From: Phyllobacteriaceae bacterium
GTDB lineage: Bacteria > Pseudomonadota > Alphaproteobacteria > Rhizobiales > Rhizobiaceae
DNA length: 64,000 bases
Assembly: GCA_024742765.1 (NCBI GenBank)
Contig: JANSXT010000014.1
Coordinates: 1 to 64,000 of the forward strand
Direction of reading: 5' to 3'
The notes beneath the pieces were generated by a model. It had not been told where the DNA came from and did no database searches. It was given only the letters and a program-made list of their open reading frames with translations. Every line of letters starts with the position of its first letter. The stretch's first letter is position 1. A program made the translations under genes and the position numbers. Shown piece by piece: positions 1 to 12,028 of the stretch.

Positions 1-216
1 CATCAAAGATGCTGCGGGGCCAAACGCGCTTGGGGGTTCATCACCCAGCCGGACACCTCTGCCCGGCCAGCCAGGCCGCCGTCCCTTTCCCCGGATGGTC
101 GGTTCTAGACCCGAGGTTCCGCGAAAGGGATGGCCGGGAGTGTAAGGGCGGTTGGGCAAAGGGGGATAAGTTTTTTTGGATTCTAGGGATCATATACAAC
201 AGAATTTCTATATTGC

Positions 217-3200
217 TTACTGCCGAGAAACTGTTACCGCGACTGGTCCTTTTCGATTGAAACGAATCTTGAATATTACAGGAGTTCCCGCCTGTAATTC
301 ATCGAAGTTCAGATCTACCAAAGAGGACATATGTGCGAACACTGCTGCTGGATAGCCACCGAAACGCACGAAGAAGAAGCGATCTTTGACGGTTTCTATC
401 GTCCCAGCATACTCTCCGAGCTTTGAAGTGATTACGTCGTCTGATGCGGGTGCAGACCTCCGGAAGCTCTCTGGCGCTTTGGCGTCGATCTCATCGAACA
501 AATCCCTAGCCTCGGTCGACTTGCCCATCCAGAACAAAAACTCGGCGAAAAGGAACCGGGCATCGAAATGGTGGTCGCCTGGCCCGAAGCTCGAACGGAA
601 GTGGAACTCGGCTTCCGGAGCGACATCGCTCCCCAAGCCGACCTTCAAGAGCGCCAATTGCATATGGACGTTCTTGTCCTGAGGGAAACGTTCCAGTGCC
701 TTTTCGAGTGTCGAAGCAGCTTCTTGATGCGAGCCGCCCGCCTTCTGAATTCGCGACAATCGGGCGAACGCGCCTGTGTTTCGTGGCCGCACGCCAATCG
801 CCTTCTTGAACGCGTTGGACGCCTTTTCGCTTTGTCCAAGGCGTTGCCACAGCTGTCCCTCAGCGAGCGGAAACTCAGCTTCACCGGGGAAGTCCTGTTG
901 CGCCCGCTTCAGTCTTTCGACTGCTTCGGCAACTTTGTCATCGAATTCGATAAGCTCGTGGTCTTTCGCCTCGTCGGGAAGGCCCTTCAGAAGTTCGACC
1001 GCTTCATCAATCAGCAGACGGCAATAGCTGAGGTCTTTGCGCGCGTCTTTCAGCCAGATCTCGTTCAAGTAAGACCTAGATTGGGCCCTTAGCTTTTCGC
1101 TCAGAACTCTGGAGTCGGCTGCATTCGCTTTACGTCGCGCGACCTCGGCCAGTGTGTGGATGTAGATGTGGTTGTTATCATCAATCTCGCGAGCAGTCTC
1201 GGCCAATTCCTGAGCCCTATCGAGCGATCCACCGCTATGAAGGTATTCGAGAATTGCCGCCTGCTGGTAAAGGAAGGCGGATTTGGGCAAAGCCCTTATC
1301 GCGGTTTCGAATATCTCCCTAGCAGCTTCTATAGACGAAAAATCCTGCGCGAGCACCCGACCCTTGCAGGTATTTTCTATAACTCGTTTATCCGATGAAA
1401 AACCGGCATCCAATCCTGTTATAATTCTCGAAAGTTGTCGCGCTTTGTCCTCATCTTTTGGGCAAGCCACTCCGAAGAGAATTCTTGATACACGTGTGTG
1501 CCTAGCTTCGTAACCTTTATCACCAGTATAAGGGTCGCTGACGATACTTACGATATCTCGCAACGGTTCAAAAAACTCCTCTTCGAAATCCCGAAAGCGA
1601 ATCCCGCTTATCCTCGAGATTGCGCCTGCCCGGGCAACGACTCCAAACTGGTGGAAAGTCGCAATGTCCAGATAGAGTTGCCGAGCCGCATCCCGCAAAA
1701 TCCGATCAAATTCTTCGAGGATGATGCGTTCGAACGGTTTCCCTTGAGTCAATTCATGAAGTGCGACCAACAGTTGTCGATCTGCTCGATCTTCATCCAA
1801 AAAAGCAGCAACTCGGTCTGCTTTGCTTCTGCGTTGTAGTTGTCCGAGACAATCATAGCGCTCTAGAAGCCCGACTAGGTCCTCGGCTTCCCTCTCATTG
1901 AGCCTTCTCAGCGTGAACAGGTCAGGGGTGTACGCCTCCTCAAGCTCAGTACAGTAGCTTCCCCAGTCAGCCTCGCGCTCAGACCCAATGATTGTGATCG
2001 GTATGGCCTTGTCGGCGAGCCGCCTCAGGAGCACGAGGATCGCGTCCGAATGAAGTGATATTTGGTCGACGAAAAGCAGAACGTGCTTGCCGGTCAAGCC
2101 GTAAAGCTCTTCGAACACTTCAGCTCTTGGTTGTCCCGTGTCTCTTAGCCAAACAACGAGTTCGTCAAGGACAGTCGCTGCGTCATAGGCCGCCCGACGG
2201 AGTGCGATTGTCTTACCGGAACCAGCAGATCCCTGAAGGACGAATAGTTTTTGTACGCGTTCATCTAGCTCATCCAACGCCGAGTATAGTAAATTCTCAG
2301 CAGTTTTTCTGCGGAAGTCGTAATCCCTTACGATACAGCACCAACCTTTGTCATGACCTGAGAAAAATTTCTCGGGGGTAACCTCCTCAAACGAAACACC
2401 AGAGTGAATGTACTCAATATCCACTTGAAGACTGTGTCGCAAAAGGTCAGAACCCGCGTCGTTGGAGCGGAAGTGACGTCTGTATGGTGCATCAATCGCA
2501 TCTTCTGGGAGGTTTAATGCCCTGAACAATTCGGGGACTTCGACATTAAGCGCGCTGACGAAATCCGCAAAAGTACCATCAATCACATCCACGCTTTTCG
2601 TTGCCCAGAAGCGTCGATCATGGTCGTCTCCACCGGGGGATACAATGTACCATTGCGGCCGCTTGCCCGGATCGATGTCGTAAATGAGGGACCGCAAGTG
2701 AGCGTCCGCCAGACGATACCCAACGAATATCAAGGGCGATGCCTGTGCCCATTGCTTTAGCCTGCCGAATAGCTGTTCTCTATTGTCCCGGTATCGATGA
2801 TAATGCTCGTTTGAGAGCACCAACGGGATTTCTGGGTCCAGCCTGTGGTTAATGCACCCGTGAAGTTTTAACAGTGCAACAGGGTCCTCCCAGTGTCGCA
2901 GACGGTCATCGTAAGGCTCAGCATCCTTTACGAATGGCAGACAGGTTTGTTTCTTGGCAGGGTTTTTTGCGTATCCCTGCTCGATGAGTGTGTAATAGTT
3001 CGTGGTGGCAAGGCCTCGCCATCGGAAATCCGCCAAAATCTGATGCGCCTCTGAAGGCTCGAAACCCGATAGCTGGTTGGCGATTTCTTCGAACACCATT
3101 GTCTGCCCGGCACCGTTGGCTATTGCCATCTCCGCGACTGTCGCGAGATCGCGCTCTTCCTTTTCCACCCCAAGGAATTTCTTTGCCAGATGATCTCGGA

Positions 3201-3351
3201 GTTGATCACCATTTGGCGGTGTTGAGCCGGCAGGGTTTCTGCACTCCTTGGAAGCTCCCGCGCCGAAGACAATTACTGCTCTTTGATCTTTGATTGCCTC
3301 AACAAGTATGTGCGGCAACGCGAGGGCTGAATCATTCTTCCGTTTCCGCAT
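217..3351 (-). CDS. SIR2-like / P-loop (STAND-type) NTPase / TPR / C-terminal cold-shock-like OB-fold protein, putative anti-phage defence
   Basis: SIR2 motifs VFGAGASK, TTNYYTLIEQ, KLHGCIN, LIFVGYRLADAHLRSLI; Walker A GSAGSGKT and Walker B-like HVLLFVDQ; TPR-like helices; C-term GTIETVKDRFFFVRFGG..VFAHMSSL..GPVAVTV resembles CSD. Start set at MRKRKND (3351) rather than the ORF start at 3600. Confidence 0.85.
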   Translation of the reverse strand: MRKRKNDSALALPHILVEAIKDQRAVIVFGAGASKECRNPAGSTPPNGDQLRDHLAKKFLGVEKEERDLATVAEMAIANGAGQTMVFEEIANQLSGFEPSEAHQILADFRWRGLATTNYYTLIEQGYAKNPAKKQTCLPFVKDAEPYDDRLRHWEDPVALLKLHGCINHRLDPEIPLVLSNEHYHRYRDNREQLFGRLKQWAQASPLIFVGYRLADAHLRSLIYDIDPGKRPQWYIVSPGGDDHDRRFWATKSVDVIDGTFADFVSALNVEVPELFRALNLPEDAIDAPYRRHFRSNDAGSDLLRHSLQVDIEYIHSGVSFEEVTPEKFFSGHDKGWCCIVRDYDFRRKTAENLLYSALDELDERVQKLFVLQGSAGSGKTIALRRAAYDAATVLDELVVWLRDTGQPRAEVFEELYGLTGKHVLLFVDQISLHSDAILVLLRRLADKAIPITIIGSEREADWGSYCTELEEAYTPDLFTLRRLNEREAEDLVGLLERYDCLGQLQRRSKADRVAAFLDEDRADRQLLVALHELTQGKPFERIILEEFDRILRDAARQLYLDIATFHQFGVVARAGAISRISGIRFRDFEEEFFEPLRDIVSIVSDPYTGDKGYEARHTRVSRILFGVACPKDEDKARQLSRIITGLDAGFSSDKRVIENTCKGRVLAQDFSSIEAAREIFETAIRALPKSAFLYQQAAILEYLHSGGSLDRAQELAETAREIDDNNHIYIHTLAEVARRKANAADSRVLSEKLRAQSRSYLNEIWLKDARKDLSYCRLLIDEAVELLKGLPDEAKDHELIEFDDKVAEAVERLKRAQQDFPGEAEFPLAEGQLWQRLGQSEKASNAFKKAIGVRPRNTGAFARLSRIQKAGGSHQEAASTLEKALERFPQDKNVHMQLALLKVGLGSDVAPEAEFHFRSSFGPGDHHFDARFLFAEFLFWMGKSTEARDLFDEIDAKAPESFRRSAPASDDVITSKLGEYAGTIETVKDRFFFVRFGGYPAAVFAHMSSLVDLNFDELQAGTPVIFKIRFNRKGPVAVTVSRQ

Positions 3352-3547
3352 TTTGCGATTGTCTCTCGATAGGTCTGCACAAGACGTCTTTGAACAATTC
3401 ACAAATATTGACGTCTCACAAGACCGAGCAACTTCATTCGGCAGGCCGAAAGCGCGGGGCACGCGCGAAGAATGCTCGGATTCTGCACGCAGCCCACCCC
3501 TTCCCCTCCACCCCGTCCTGTGCCACCAAACTCGCATGGGCGCAGGC

Positions 3548-5314
3548 ATGACCAACGACCAGATTTTTCTCTTCGGCCTGTTCGGCCTCCTGTTCGCCAT
3601 GCTGGTCTGGGGCCGGGTGCGCTATGATCTGGTGGCGTTCGCAGCGCTCCTGGTCGCCGTCTTTGCCGGCCATGTGGACCCCGACGCCGCCTTTGCCGGC
3701 TTCGGCCATCCCGCCGTCGTCATCATCGCGCTGGTGCTGATCGTCTCAAGGGGCCTTGTCAATTCCGGCGCGGTCGAACTGATCGCGCGCTTTGTCGTCG
3801 CGCCCGACCGGGCGCTGCCGGTCCATATTTCCGTCATGGCCGTGGCCGGCGCGGCGCTGTCGGCGGTGATCAACAATGTCGCCGCGCTCGCCCTTTTGAT
3901 GACGCTCGACATGGATGTCGCCAAGAAAGCCAAGCGCGCCGTGTCGCTCACCCTGATGCCGCTGTCGTTTGCGACCATCCTTGGCGGCATGATCACGCTG
4001 ATCGGCACGCCGCCCAACATCGTCATCGCGCAATACAGGCAGGACGCGCTGGGCGCGCCCTTTTCCATGTTCGATTTCACGCCCGTCGGGCTGATCGTCT
4101 CCGTGGTGGGCATCGCGTTCGTCGCGCTGGTCGGCTGGCGGCTGATCCCGGCGCGCGAGGGCACGCCGTCGCTCGAGGGCGATGCGGGGCTTTACGTGGC
4201 CGAGGCGCGGGCGCCCGAAGGGTCGCGGTCGATCGGCCGGATGGTGCGCGATCTCTATCCCGAGGCGACCGACAAGGATGTGCAGATCATCGGGCTGGTG
4301 CGGCGCGGCAAAAGGCTGGCCGGCTTTGCGCGCACCGAGGCGATCCGCAAGGGCGATTTTCTGGTGCTCGAGGGCGATCCGAAATCGATCGAGGCGTTCA
4401 TGGGCACGGCCGATCTCGATTTCGCCGGCTCGGAAAAGCATGGCGGCCTGCGCGGCAACAATCTGACGCTGATCGAGGCGATCGTGCCGGACACCGCGCG
4501 GATCGTCGGCCGGTCGGCGATGGATGTGCGGCTGCTCTACCGGCACGGCGTGACGCTTTTGGGCGTCTCGCGCGGCGGCAGGCGCTTCCGGGACCGGGTG
4601 CGCAAGCTGACGATCCGGCCCGGCGACGTCCTCCTGCTGCTCGGCCCGGACGACCGGATGGACCAGGTGGCCGGCTGGCTCGGCGTCTATCCGCTGGCCG
4701 ACCGCAAGACCGCGCTCCTGCAGCGGCGCAAGGCGCTGGCGGCGATTGCCGCGTTCGGCGTCGCCATCGCACTGGCGGTGACGGGCATCACAACGCTCGC
4801 CATCGGGCTGGGCGCGTGCGTCGTCGCCTACATTGCGATGGGGCTTCTGGGCGGCGAGGATTTCTACGCGATGATCGAGTGGAAGGTGATCGTGCTGCTC
4901 GCTTCCTTGATCCCGCTGTCGGCGGCGCTGGAAGCCTCGGGCGGCACCGAACTGATCGCCGGCGCCATCGTCGGCGGCACCGATGGCTGGCCGGCCTGGG
5001 CGATCCTGCTGGTCCTGATGGTCGTCACCATGACGATGAGCGACTTTCTGAACAATGTCGCCACCGCGCTGATCGCCGCGCCGATCGGCGTCTCGGTGGC
5101 GCAATCGATCGGCGCCAGCCCCGATCCGTTCCTGATGGGGGTGGCGGTGGCCGCGTCGTGTGCGTTCCTGACGCCGATCGGCCACAAGAACAACACGATC
5201 ATCATGGGGCCGGGCGGTTATCAGTTCGGTGATTATTGGCGCATGGGGCTGGCGCTGGAGGTGATCGTCATCGCCGTGGCGGTGCCGGCGATCCTGTGGG
5301 TCTGGCCGTTGTAG
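3548..5314 (+). CDS. SLC13/DASS-type permease with TrkA-C (RCK_C) domains
   Basis: Multi-TM protein; IGTPPNIVIA and LNNVATALIAAPIG transporter motifs; central RCK_C-like repeats; start at MTNDQIF. Confidence 0.85.
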   Translation: MTNDQIFLFGLFGLLFAMLVWGRVRYDLVAFAALLVAVFAGHVDPDAAFAGFGHPAVVIIALVLIVSRGLVNSGAVELIARFVVAPDRALPVHISVMAVAGAALSAVINNVAALALLMTLDMDVAKKAKRAVSLTLMPLSFATILGGMITLIGTPPNIVIAQYRQDALGAPFSMFDFTPVGLIVSVVGIAFVALVGWRLIPAREGTPSLEGDAGLYVAEARAPEGSRSIGRMVRDLYPEATDKDVQIIGLVRRGKRLAGFARTEAIRKGDFLVLEGDPKSIEAFMGTADLDFAGSEKHGGLRGNNLTLIEAIVPDTARIVGRSAMDVRLLYRHGVTLLGVSRGGRRFRDRVRKLTIRPGDVLLLLGPDDRMDQVAGWLGVYPLADRKTALLQRRKALAAIAAFGVAIALAVTGITTLAIGLGACVVAYIAMGLLGGEDFYAMIEWKVIVLLASLIPLSAALEASGGTELIAGAIVGGTDGWPAWAILLVLMVVTMTMSDFLNNVATALIAAPIGVSVAQSIGASPDPFLMGVAVAASCAFLTPIGHKNNTIIMGPGGYQFGDYWRMGLALEVIVIAVAVPAILWVWPL

Positions 5315-5348
5315 GGCGCGGCACCCGTCGCTTCACATCGGATGCAAA

Positions 5349-6023
5349 CTATCCCAGGACCATTTCGCTGACCTGCGCCTGAACGCGGATGCCGGAATTC
5401 TCGCTGTTGGATGATACGGCCAGTGCCACCAGATTGCGCATTTCGACACCGAACACCCGCTGGAAATCGCCCGCCAGATCGACGCTTTCCCGGAACTCGC
5501 CCGGTGCGGGACGCCGCTGCACGATGTTGCGCAAGCGGTCTGATGCCTGGGGGCTCGGAATGACGGTGCCCTGCGGGTTGTCGCCGCCCCAAGTGTACAT
5601 CAGCACATGCACATTGCGATTGCGCATCAGGCGGGAGATGCCGGTGCCCGGGCGGATGCGCGAGGCGACGTCATCGGAGGCGTTGACAAAGAACACACCC
5701 AAATTGCGGTCATCATTGTCCGTGTCGGACAGGTCGGACGGCGGGACGGAGCTGTCCACGCGCCATGTCCATTCCGCGCGTCGGCTGCCAAACAGGGCGG
5801 ACGGCAAAATGCGATAGAGGATCGAGGATGTCCCCTCGGCAATAACGGTCACCGCATTGCCCGCGGTGTTGAACGTGTTGGGCGGCAGGCTGCGAAATTT
5901 CAGATGCTCCCAGCCGCTGGCGAAGGAGACGGTACTGGAATGGGCTGCGTGAGGAATGGCGGCAGCGGCCAGCGTTCCAAGGCCAAGAGAAAGGGCCGTG
6001 CGGCGGGTCAAGTCAAAAGACAT
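5349..6023 (-). CDS. DUF3047-like protein with N-terminal Tat-like signal
   Basis: MSFDLTRRTALSLGLGTLAAAA signal; WTWRVD...DRNLGVFFVN pattern of DUF3047-type proteins. Confidence 0.65.
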   Translation of the reverse strand: MSFDLTRRTALSLGLGTLAAAAIPHAAHSSTVSFASGWEHLKFRSLPPNTFNTAGNAVTVIAEGTSSILYRILPSALFGSRRAEWTWRVDSSVPPSDLSDTDNDDRNLGVFFVNASDDVASRIRPGTGISRLMRNRNVHVLMYTWGGDNPQGTVIPSPQASDRLRNIVQRRPAPGEFRESVDLAGDFQRVFGVEMRNLVALAVSSNSENSGIRVQAQVSEMVLG

Positions 6024-6143
6024 ATCAGCTCCGTTTGGCAGATGTGACAGCTCCGTTATCCGGAGAAAATGTGCCGAAACCACCATCTTTGCGCTCACTC
6101 TTCCGTGACCATGTGAAGGCCAATGCCCGAAAGTCTCGAGCGA

Positions 6144-6220
6144 GCTCGGAGCGAGCCTGGCGGCCTGCGCGGCAACAATCTGACGCCGATCGCCGCGCCG
6201 ATCGGCGTGTCGGTGGCGCA
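6144..6220 (+). pseudogene. Remnant of an SLC13-type transporter gene (two non-adjacent segments fused)
   Basis: 6159-6185 is identical to 4442-4468; 6188-6220 matches 5071-5103 with one mismatch; weaker similarity extends left to 6144. Confidence 0.7.
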
Positions 6221-6234
6221 GGCGAGGAGGCCCA

Positions 6235-6867
6235 TCAGGTTTCAGGAAGATCGGCGGCATTGGTCGCTTCCAGCCCGCGCACGAACATGGTGACCAGCAT
6301 GTCGATCTGGCCGCGGGCGGTCGTCTCCAGGAGGTGATCGGCCCGGCCGACGAATGTGTTGGTAACAATGCCGTGCACCGCCGACCACAGCGCCCGCGCG
6401 GCGACCGTGCGCCGCGCCGCGTCTTCGCCGAGCACGGTGTGCTTCAACTCGTCGCCGATAATGTCGAACAGCATTTCGAGCCGCGCCATATAACCTTCGG
6501 GCGTGTCGGCCGACGCGATCGACCGGTTGTAGGCGAGAAGCGCGTTCCACTGGACCGCATGGGCGGTGACGAAGCGCAAATAGGCGTCCGCCAGGGCCAG
6601 AAGCCGCCGCCGCACATCGTGCTCGCCGCGCGCTTCAAGCTCATGCATTGCGATGGTGCCGGCGGCGCCCAACTCGTCCAGAAGCTCGCTGTTGACCGCG
6701 CGGTGCAGCGCATCCATGTCGCCGACCAGATTGTAGATCGAGCCGACCGATATGCCGGCCCTTTTGGCGATCGTGCGCGCCTGCAGCGCATCGCCCCCGC
6801 CCTCGGCGATCAGAGCTGCCGCGATGTCCATCACGCGGCGTTTCACATCGCCCCTGTCGAGCGCCAT
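6235..6867 (-). CDS. TetR/AcrR family transcriptional regulator
   Basis: N-terminal HTH: MDIAAALIAEGGGDALQARTIAKRAGISVGSIYNLVGDMDALHRAV. Confidence 0.9.
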   Translation of the reverse strand: MALDRGDVKRRVMDIAAALIAEGGGDALQARTIAKRAGISVGSIYNLVGDMDALHRAVNSELLDELGAAGTIAMHELEARGEHDVRRRLLALADAYLRFVTAHAVQWNALLAYNRSIASADTPEGYMARLEMLFDIIGDELKHTVLGEDAARRTVAARALWSAVHGIVTNTFVGRADHLLETTARGQIDMLVTMFVRGLEATNAADLPET

Positions 6868-6950
6868 GGCGATCCCCCTTGTCTTGACCGCGCAGCGGCA
6901 CGCGCCCGGCGCGGCGAATCATGGTTTGGGCACAGCATGGCACAGCCTTA

Positions 6951-7022
6951 TTGAACATTGTTCAAAAAAGTTCTTGAACATCGTTCAAATCTGTGTAACC
7001 TGCATTCATGAACGGTGTTCAA
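6951..7022. promoter_or_regulatory. Three copies of a TTGAAC-N3-GTTCAA operator between tetR and pspA
   Basis: TTGAACATTGTTCAA (6951-6965), TTGAACATCGTTCAA (6974-6988), ATGAACGGTGTTCAA (7008-7022). Confidence 0.85.
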
Positions 7023-7061
7023 TTCTTGGGCGACGTTCACGGCCAAACAGAGGAGAAAGCG

Positions 7062-7745
7062 ATGTTTGCCATGGTCAAGACCCTCGTTACCGGGGCCGGT
7101 GCCCGCGCCGAGGACACGCTGCGCGATCACTTCGCAATCGATCTGCTGGAGCAGAAAATCCGCGAATCGGAGGCCGCGCTTGGCGCCGCCAAGGAGACGC
7201 TCGCCGCCCTGATCATTCGGGAGCGCAATGAACGGCGCGCGCTCGAGGCAGTCAAGTCGCGCATCGCCGATCTGGAAGAGCGAACCCGCCAGGCGCTGGC
7301 TGCGCAAAAGCAGTCGCTTGCGCAGGATGCGGCGCAGGCGATCGCCGAACTGGAGAACGAGGCCACAGTGCGCGAAGCCACGGTCGCCAAACTGTCGGAG
7401 CGGGTCGCCCGCATGCGGCTCTCCGTCGAAAAGACGCATCGCCGTATCGTCGATCTCAAACAGGGCTCGATCCAGGCCCGCGCGATCGATGCCGAAGCCA
7501 GGGCGCAACGAAAGATGAACCGTGCCGTCGGAACCAACACGTCGATGCGGGAGGCGCAGGACCTGCTCGACCGGATCCTCGAGCGTGACGATCCGTTCGA
7601 AGAAGCCGGTGTGCTGGACGAAATCGACGCCGGGCTGAACCATGTGGCGATCCGCGACCGCATGGCAGCGGCCGGCCTTGGCCAGAAGACCAAATCGACG
7701 GCCGACGATGTTCTCGAACGGCTCCGGCAAGGTGATGCCGACTGA
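7062..7745 (+). CDS. PspA/IM30 family protein
   Basis: Long coiled coil, 228 aa, starting MFAMVKTLVTGAGARAEDTLRDHFAIDLLEQKIRE; PspA-like. Confidence 0.8.
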   Translation: MFAMVKTLVTGAGARAEDTLRDHFAIDLLEQKIRESEAALGAAKETLAALIIRERNERRALEAVKSRIADLEERTRQALAAQKQSLAQDAAQAIAELENEATVREATVAKLSERVARMRLSVEKTHRRIVDLKQGSIQARAIDAEARAQRKMNRAVGTNTSMREAQDLLDRILERDDPFEEAGVLDEIDAGLNHVAIRDRMAAAGLGQKTKSTADDVLERLRQGDAD

Positions 7746-7807
7746 CACCACCCAACCGCTGGCCCGCGCCACGCATGCCGGCCGCCTGTCAAGCAAGGAG
7801 ACATTCC

Positions 7808-8071
7808 ATGAAAGCCACCCAGACCTACATCACGTTCAACGCCGCCTGCGCCGCTGCCGCCTATTTCATGATGGGGCTGTCGCTCTGGCTGGCGCCCGTC
7901 AATCTGGCGACCAAGGGCTATTGGGCGATGGCCATCCTGCTACTCACCGGCAGCCTGGTGAACCTGGTCAAATACCGGATGGACCAGCGCCTTGAGGAAG
8001 AGGTGACGACCAAGATCGAGAAGGCCAAGAACGACAAGCTGATCAGCGAATATGTGGCGCGCGAGCCCTGA
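7808..8071 (+). CDS. YiaA/YiaB family inner membrane protein
   Basis: Two TM segments; KGYWAMAILLLTGSLVNLVKYRMDQ. Confidence 0.75.
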   Translation: MKATQTYITFNAACAAAAYFMMGLSLWLAPVNLATKGYWAMAILLLTGSLVNLVKYRMDQRLEEEVTTKIEKAKNDKLISEYVAREP

Positions 8072-8215
8072 TCCCCGCTGACCGGACTCATATTCGAGCG
8101 TCGCCTTGGCCTGCAAGGCGGCGTTCGGCCCGTTTCGTGTGCGCAACAGCGCATGCCGGCCGAACTGGACGCACGGCCAGAATCGGTTCAAACAGTCCAA
8201 AAAGGGGCGAAAAGC

Positions 8216-9343
<1,128 letters not shown>

Positions 9344-10060
9344 TCAGCCACCGGGCGGATCGGGCCATACGTCCATGTCGCCGGCTTCGGTCGGAATTGG
9401 CCGTTCGTTGGGCCTGCCGTTGATGTCAATGGAGTCCGGGCGCCGCCACTGATCACAAAGCCAGCACAGATTTTCATAAGCGAGCGGCGACCGGACGCGT
9501 AGGCCGCCGATCAGATAACGGCAGTCATCGACCAGATTGCACATGATGCCGCGCACGCTACGCCTCAGCATCTGTTGATCCAGATCGCCCTTGCGGACGC
9601 CCAGCGCCACGAACTCATAGAAGTTAAGCAACTCGATCAGCGACCGCGCTGATTCATGCGGAAGTACGGTTTTTGCTCCGCCCGGGGTCGGGACATTGCC
9701 ATATCGGAGCGCAAACGAGTCCTTGTAATGGACGTCCTGATATTCTCGAAAATAGGCCTCCCGGCGCTCCTTGTGTAGGCGGAATTCGGCAGAGAGCCGC
9801 GATTGCAGGAGCGTGTTGACCGTATGCTGACGGCGTTGCTGGTCTTCAGCGGCGTTGGCGTTGTAGATCAATGTGCACACGGCGACGATGACACCGAACG
9901 ATGCCGCCACTGCCGGCAAAATGCCCGGCGCTATCGTATCAAGGAAAGCAGCCCATCCATCGACCTCCCGCCAAAGGGTCGAGACCACCATTGTCAGGAT
10001 CGAAAGAGCGATCAGAAAGACCGTTACGATCGTCGAGAGCAGTCCGGGGCGGTTCGGCAT
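9344..10060 (-). CDS. Small membrane protein, DUF4760-like
   Basis: Two N-terminal TM helices, then a soluble helical domain (SLIELLNFYEFVALGVRKGDLDQQML); family call tentative. Confidence 0.55.
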   Translation of the reverse strand: MPNRPGLLSTIVTVFLIALSILTMVVSTLWREVDGWAAFLDTIAPGILPAVAASFGVIVAVCTLIYNANAAEDQQRRQHTVNTLLQSRLSAEFRLHKERREAYFREYQDVHYKDSFALRYGNVPTPGGAKTVLPHESARSLIELLNFYEFVALGVRKGDLDQQMLRRSVRGIMCNLVDDCRYLIGGLRVRSPLAYENLCWLCDQWRRPDSIDINGRPNERPIPTEAGDMDVWPDPPGG

Positions 10061-10071
10061 AAAAAAGGGCC

Positions 10072-10155
10072 TCAGCCGTTGCCGAAGCCCTCTTTGGATA
10101 TTCCGTTGCCGAAGCCCTCGCGGAGGACCCCGTTGCCGAAACCTTCAGCACGCAT
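10072..10155 (-). CDS. 27-aa micro-ORF MRAEGFGNGVLREGFGNGISKEGFGNG
   Basis: ATG at 10153-10155, AGGAG 7 nt upstream, three EGFGNG copies differing only at synonymous positions, TGA 11 nt before the next CDS start. Confidence 0.6.
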   Translation of the reverse strand: MRAEGFGNGVLREGFGNGISKEGFGNG

Positions 10156-10341
10156 GGGAATGCTCCTTCTGCTCTGATGGATGTCTTTTATCATCTGACG
10201 GCCCGATGATCAATGAAAGGCCCGCCACCGGCAAAAACCATCTCCGTTACAACGGTTGTATAGGTGGCCCCGGATGCGGCGATTTCAAGGTGACGCGGCC
10301 CTCGGAGCGGGCCGCATCATGGCGCTATCAAATGATTGGCC

Positions 10342-11979
<1,638 letters not shown>

Positions 11980-12028
11980 GGCGCTGTGCTCCCGTTTGTT
12001 GTGTCCTTGTCGCTTCGGGTCCGGCGCG

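Noticed and set aside
9-260. 83-aa ORF at the window start
   Set aside because: No ribosome site or family motif; overlaps the 3' end of the SIR2 gene.
3746-5185. 479-aa minus-strand ORF
   Set aside because: Antisense shadow of the SLC13-type permease.
7008-7061. Upstream extension of the PspA ORF
   Set aside because: The ATG at 7008 lies inside a putative operator; MFAMVKT at 7062 has a purine-rich leader (GAGGAGAAAGCG).
10075-10150. Short spaced repeats (GTTGCCGAAGCCCTC) resembling a mini CRISPR array
   Set aside because: Only three units, spacers of ~9 nt, in frame within a micro-ORF with synonymous differences; no cas genes.
10296-10316. Possible terminator downstream of the BCCT gene (GCGGCCC/GGGCCGC stem)
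   Set aside because: Hairpin present but no following T-tract on the minus strand.
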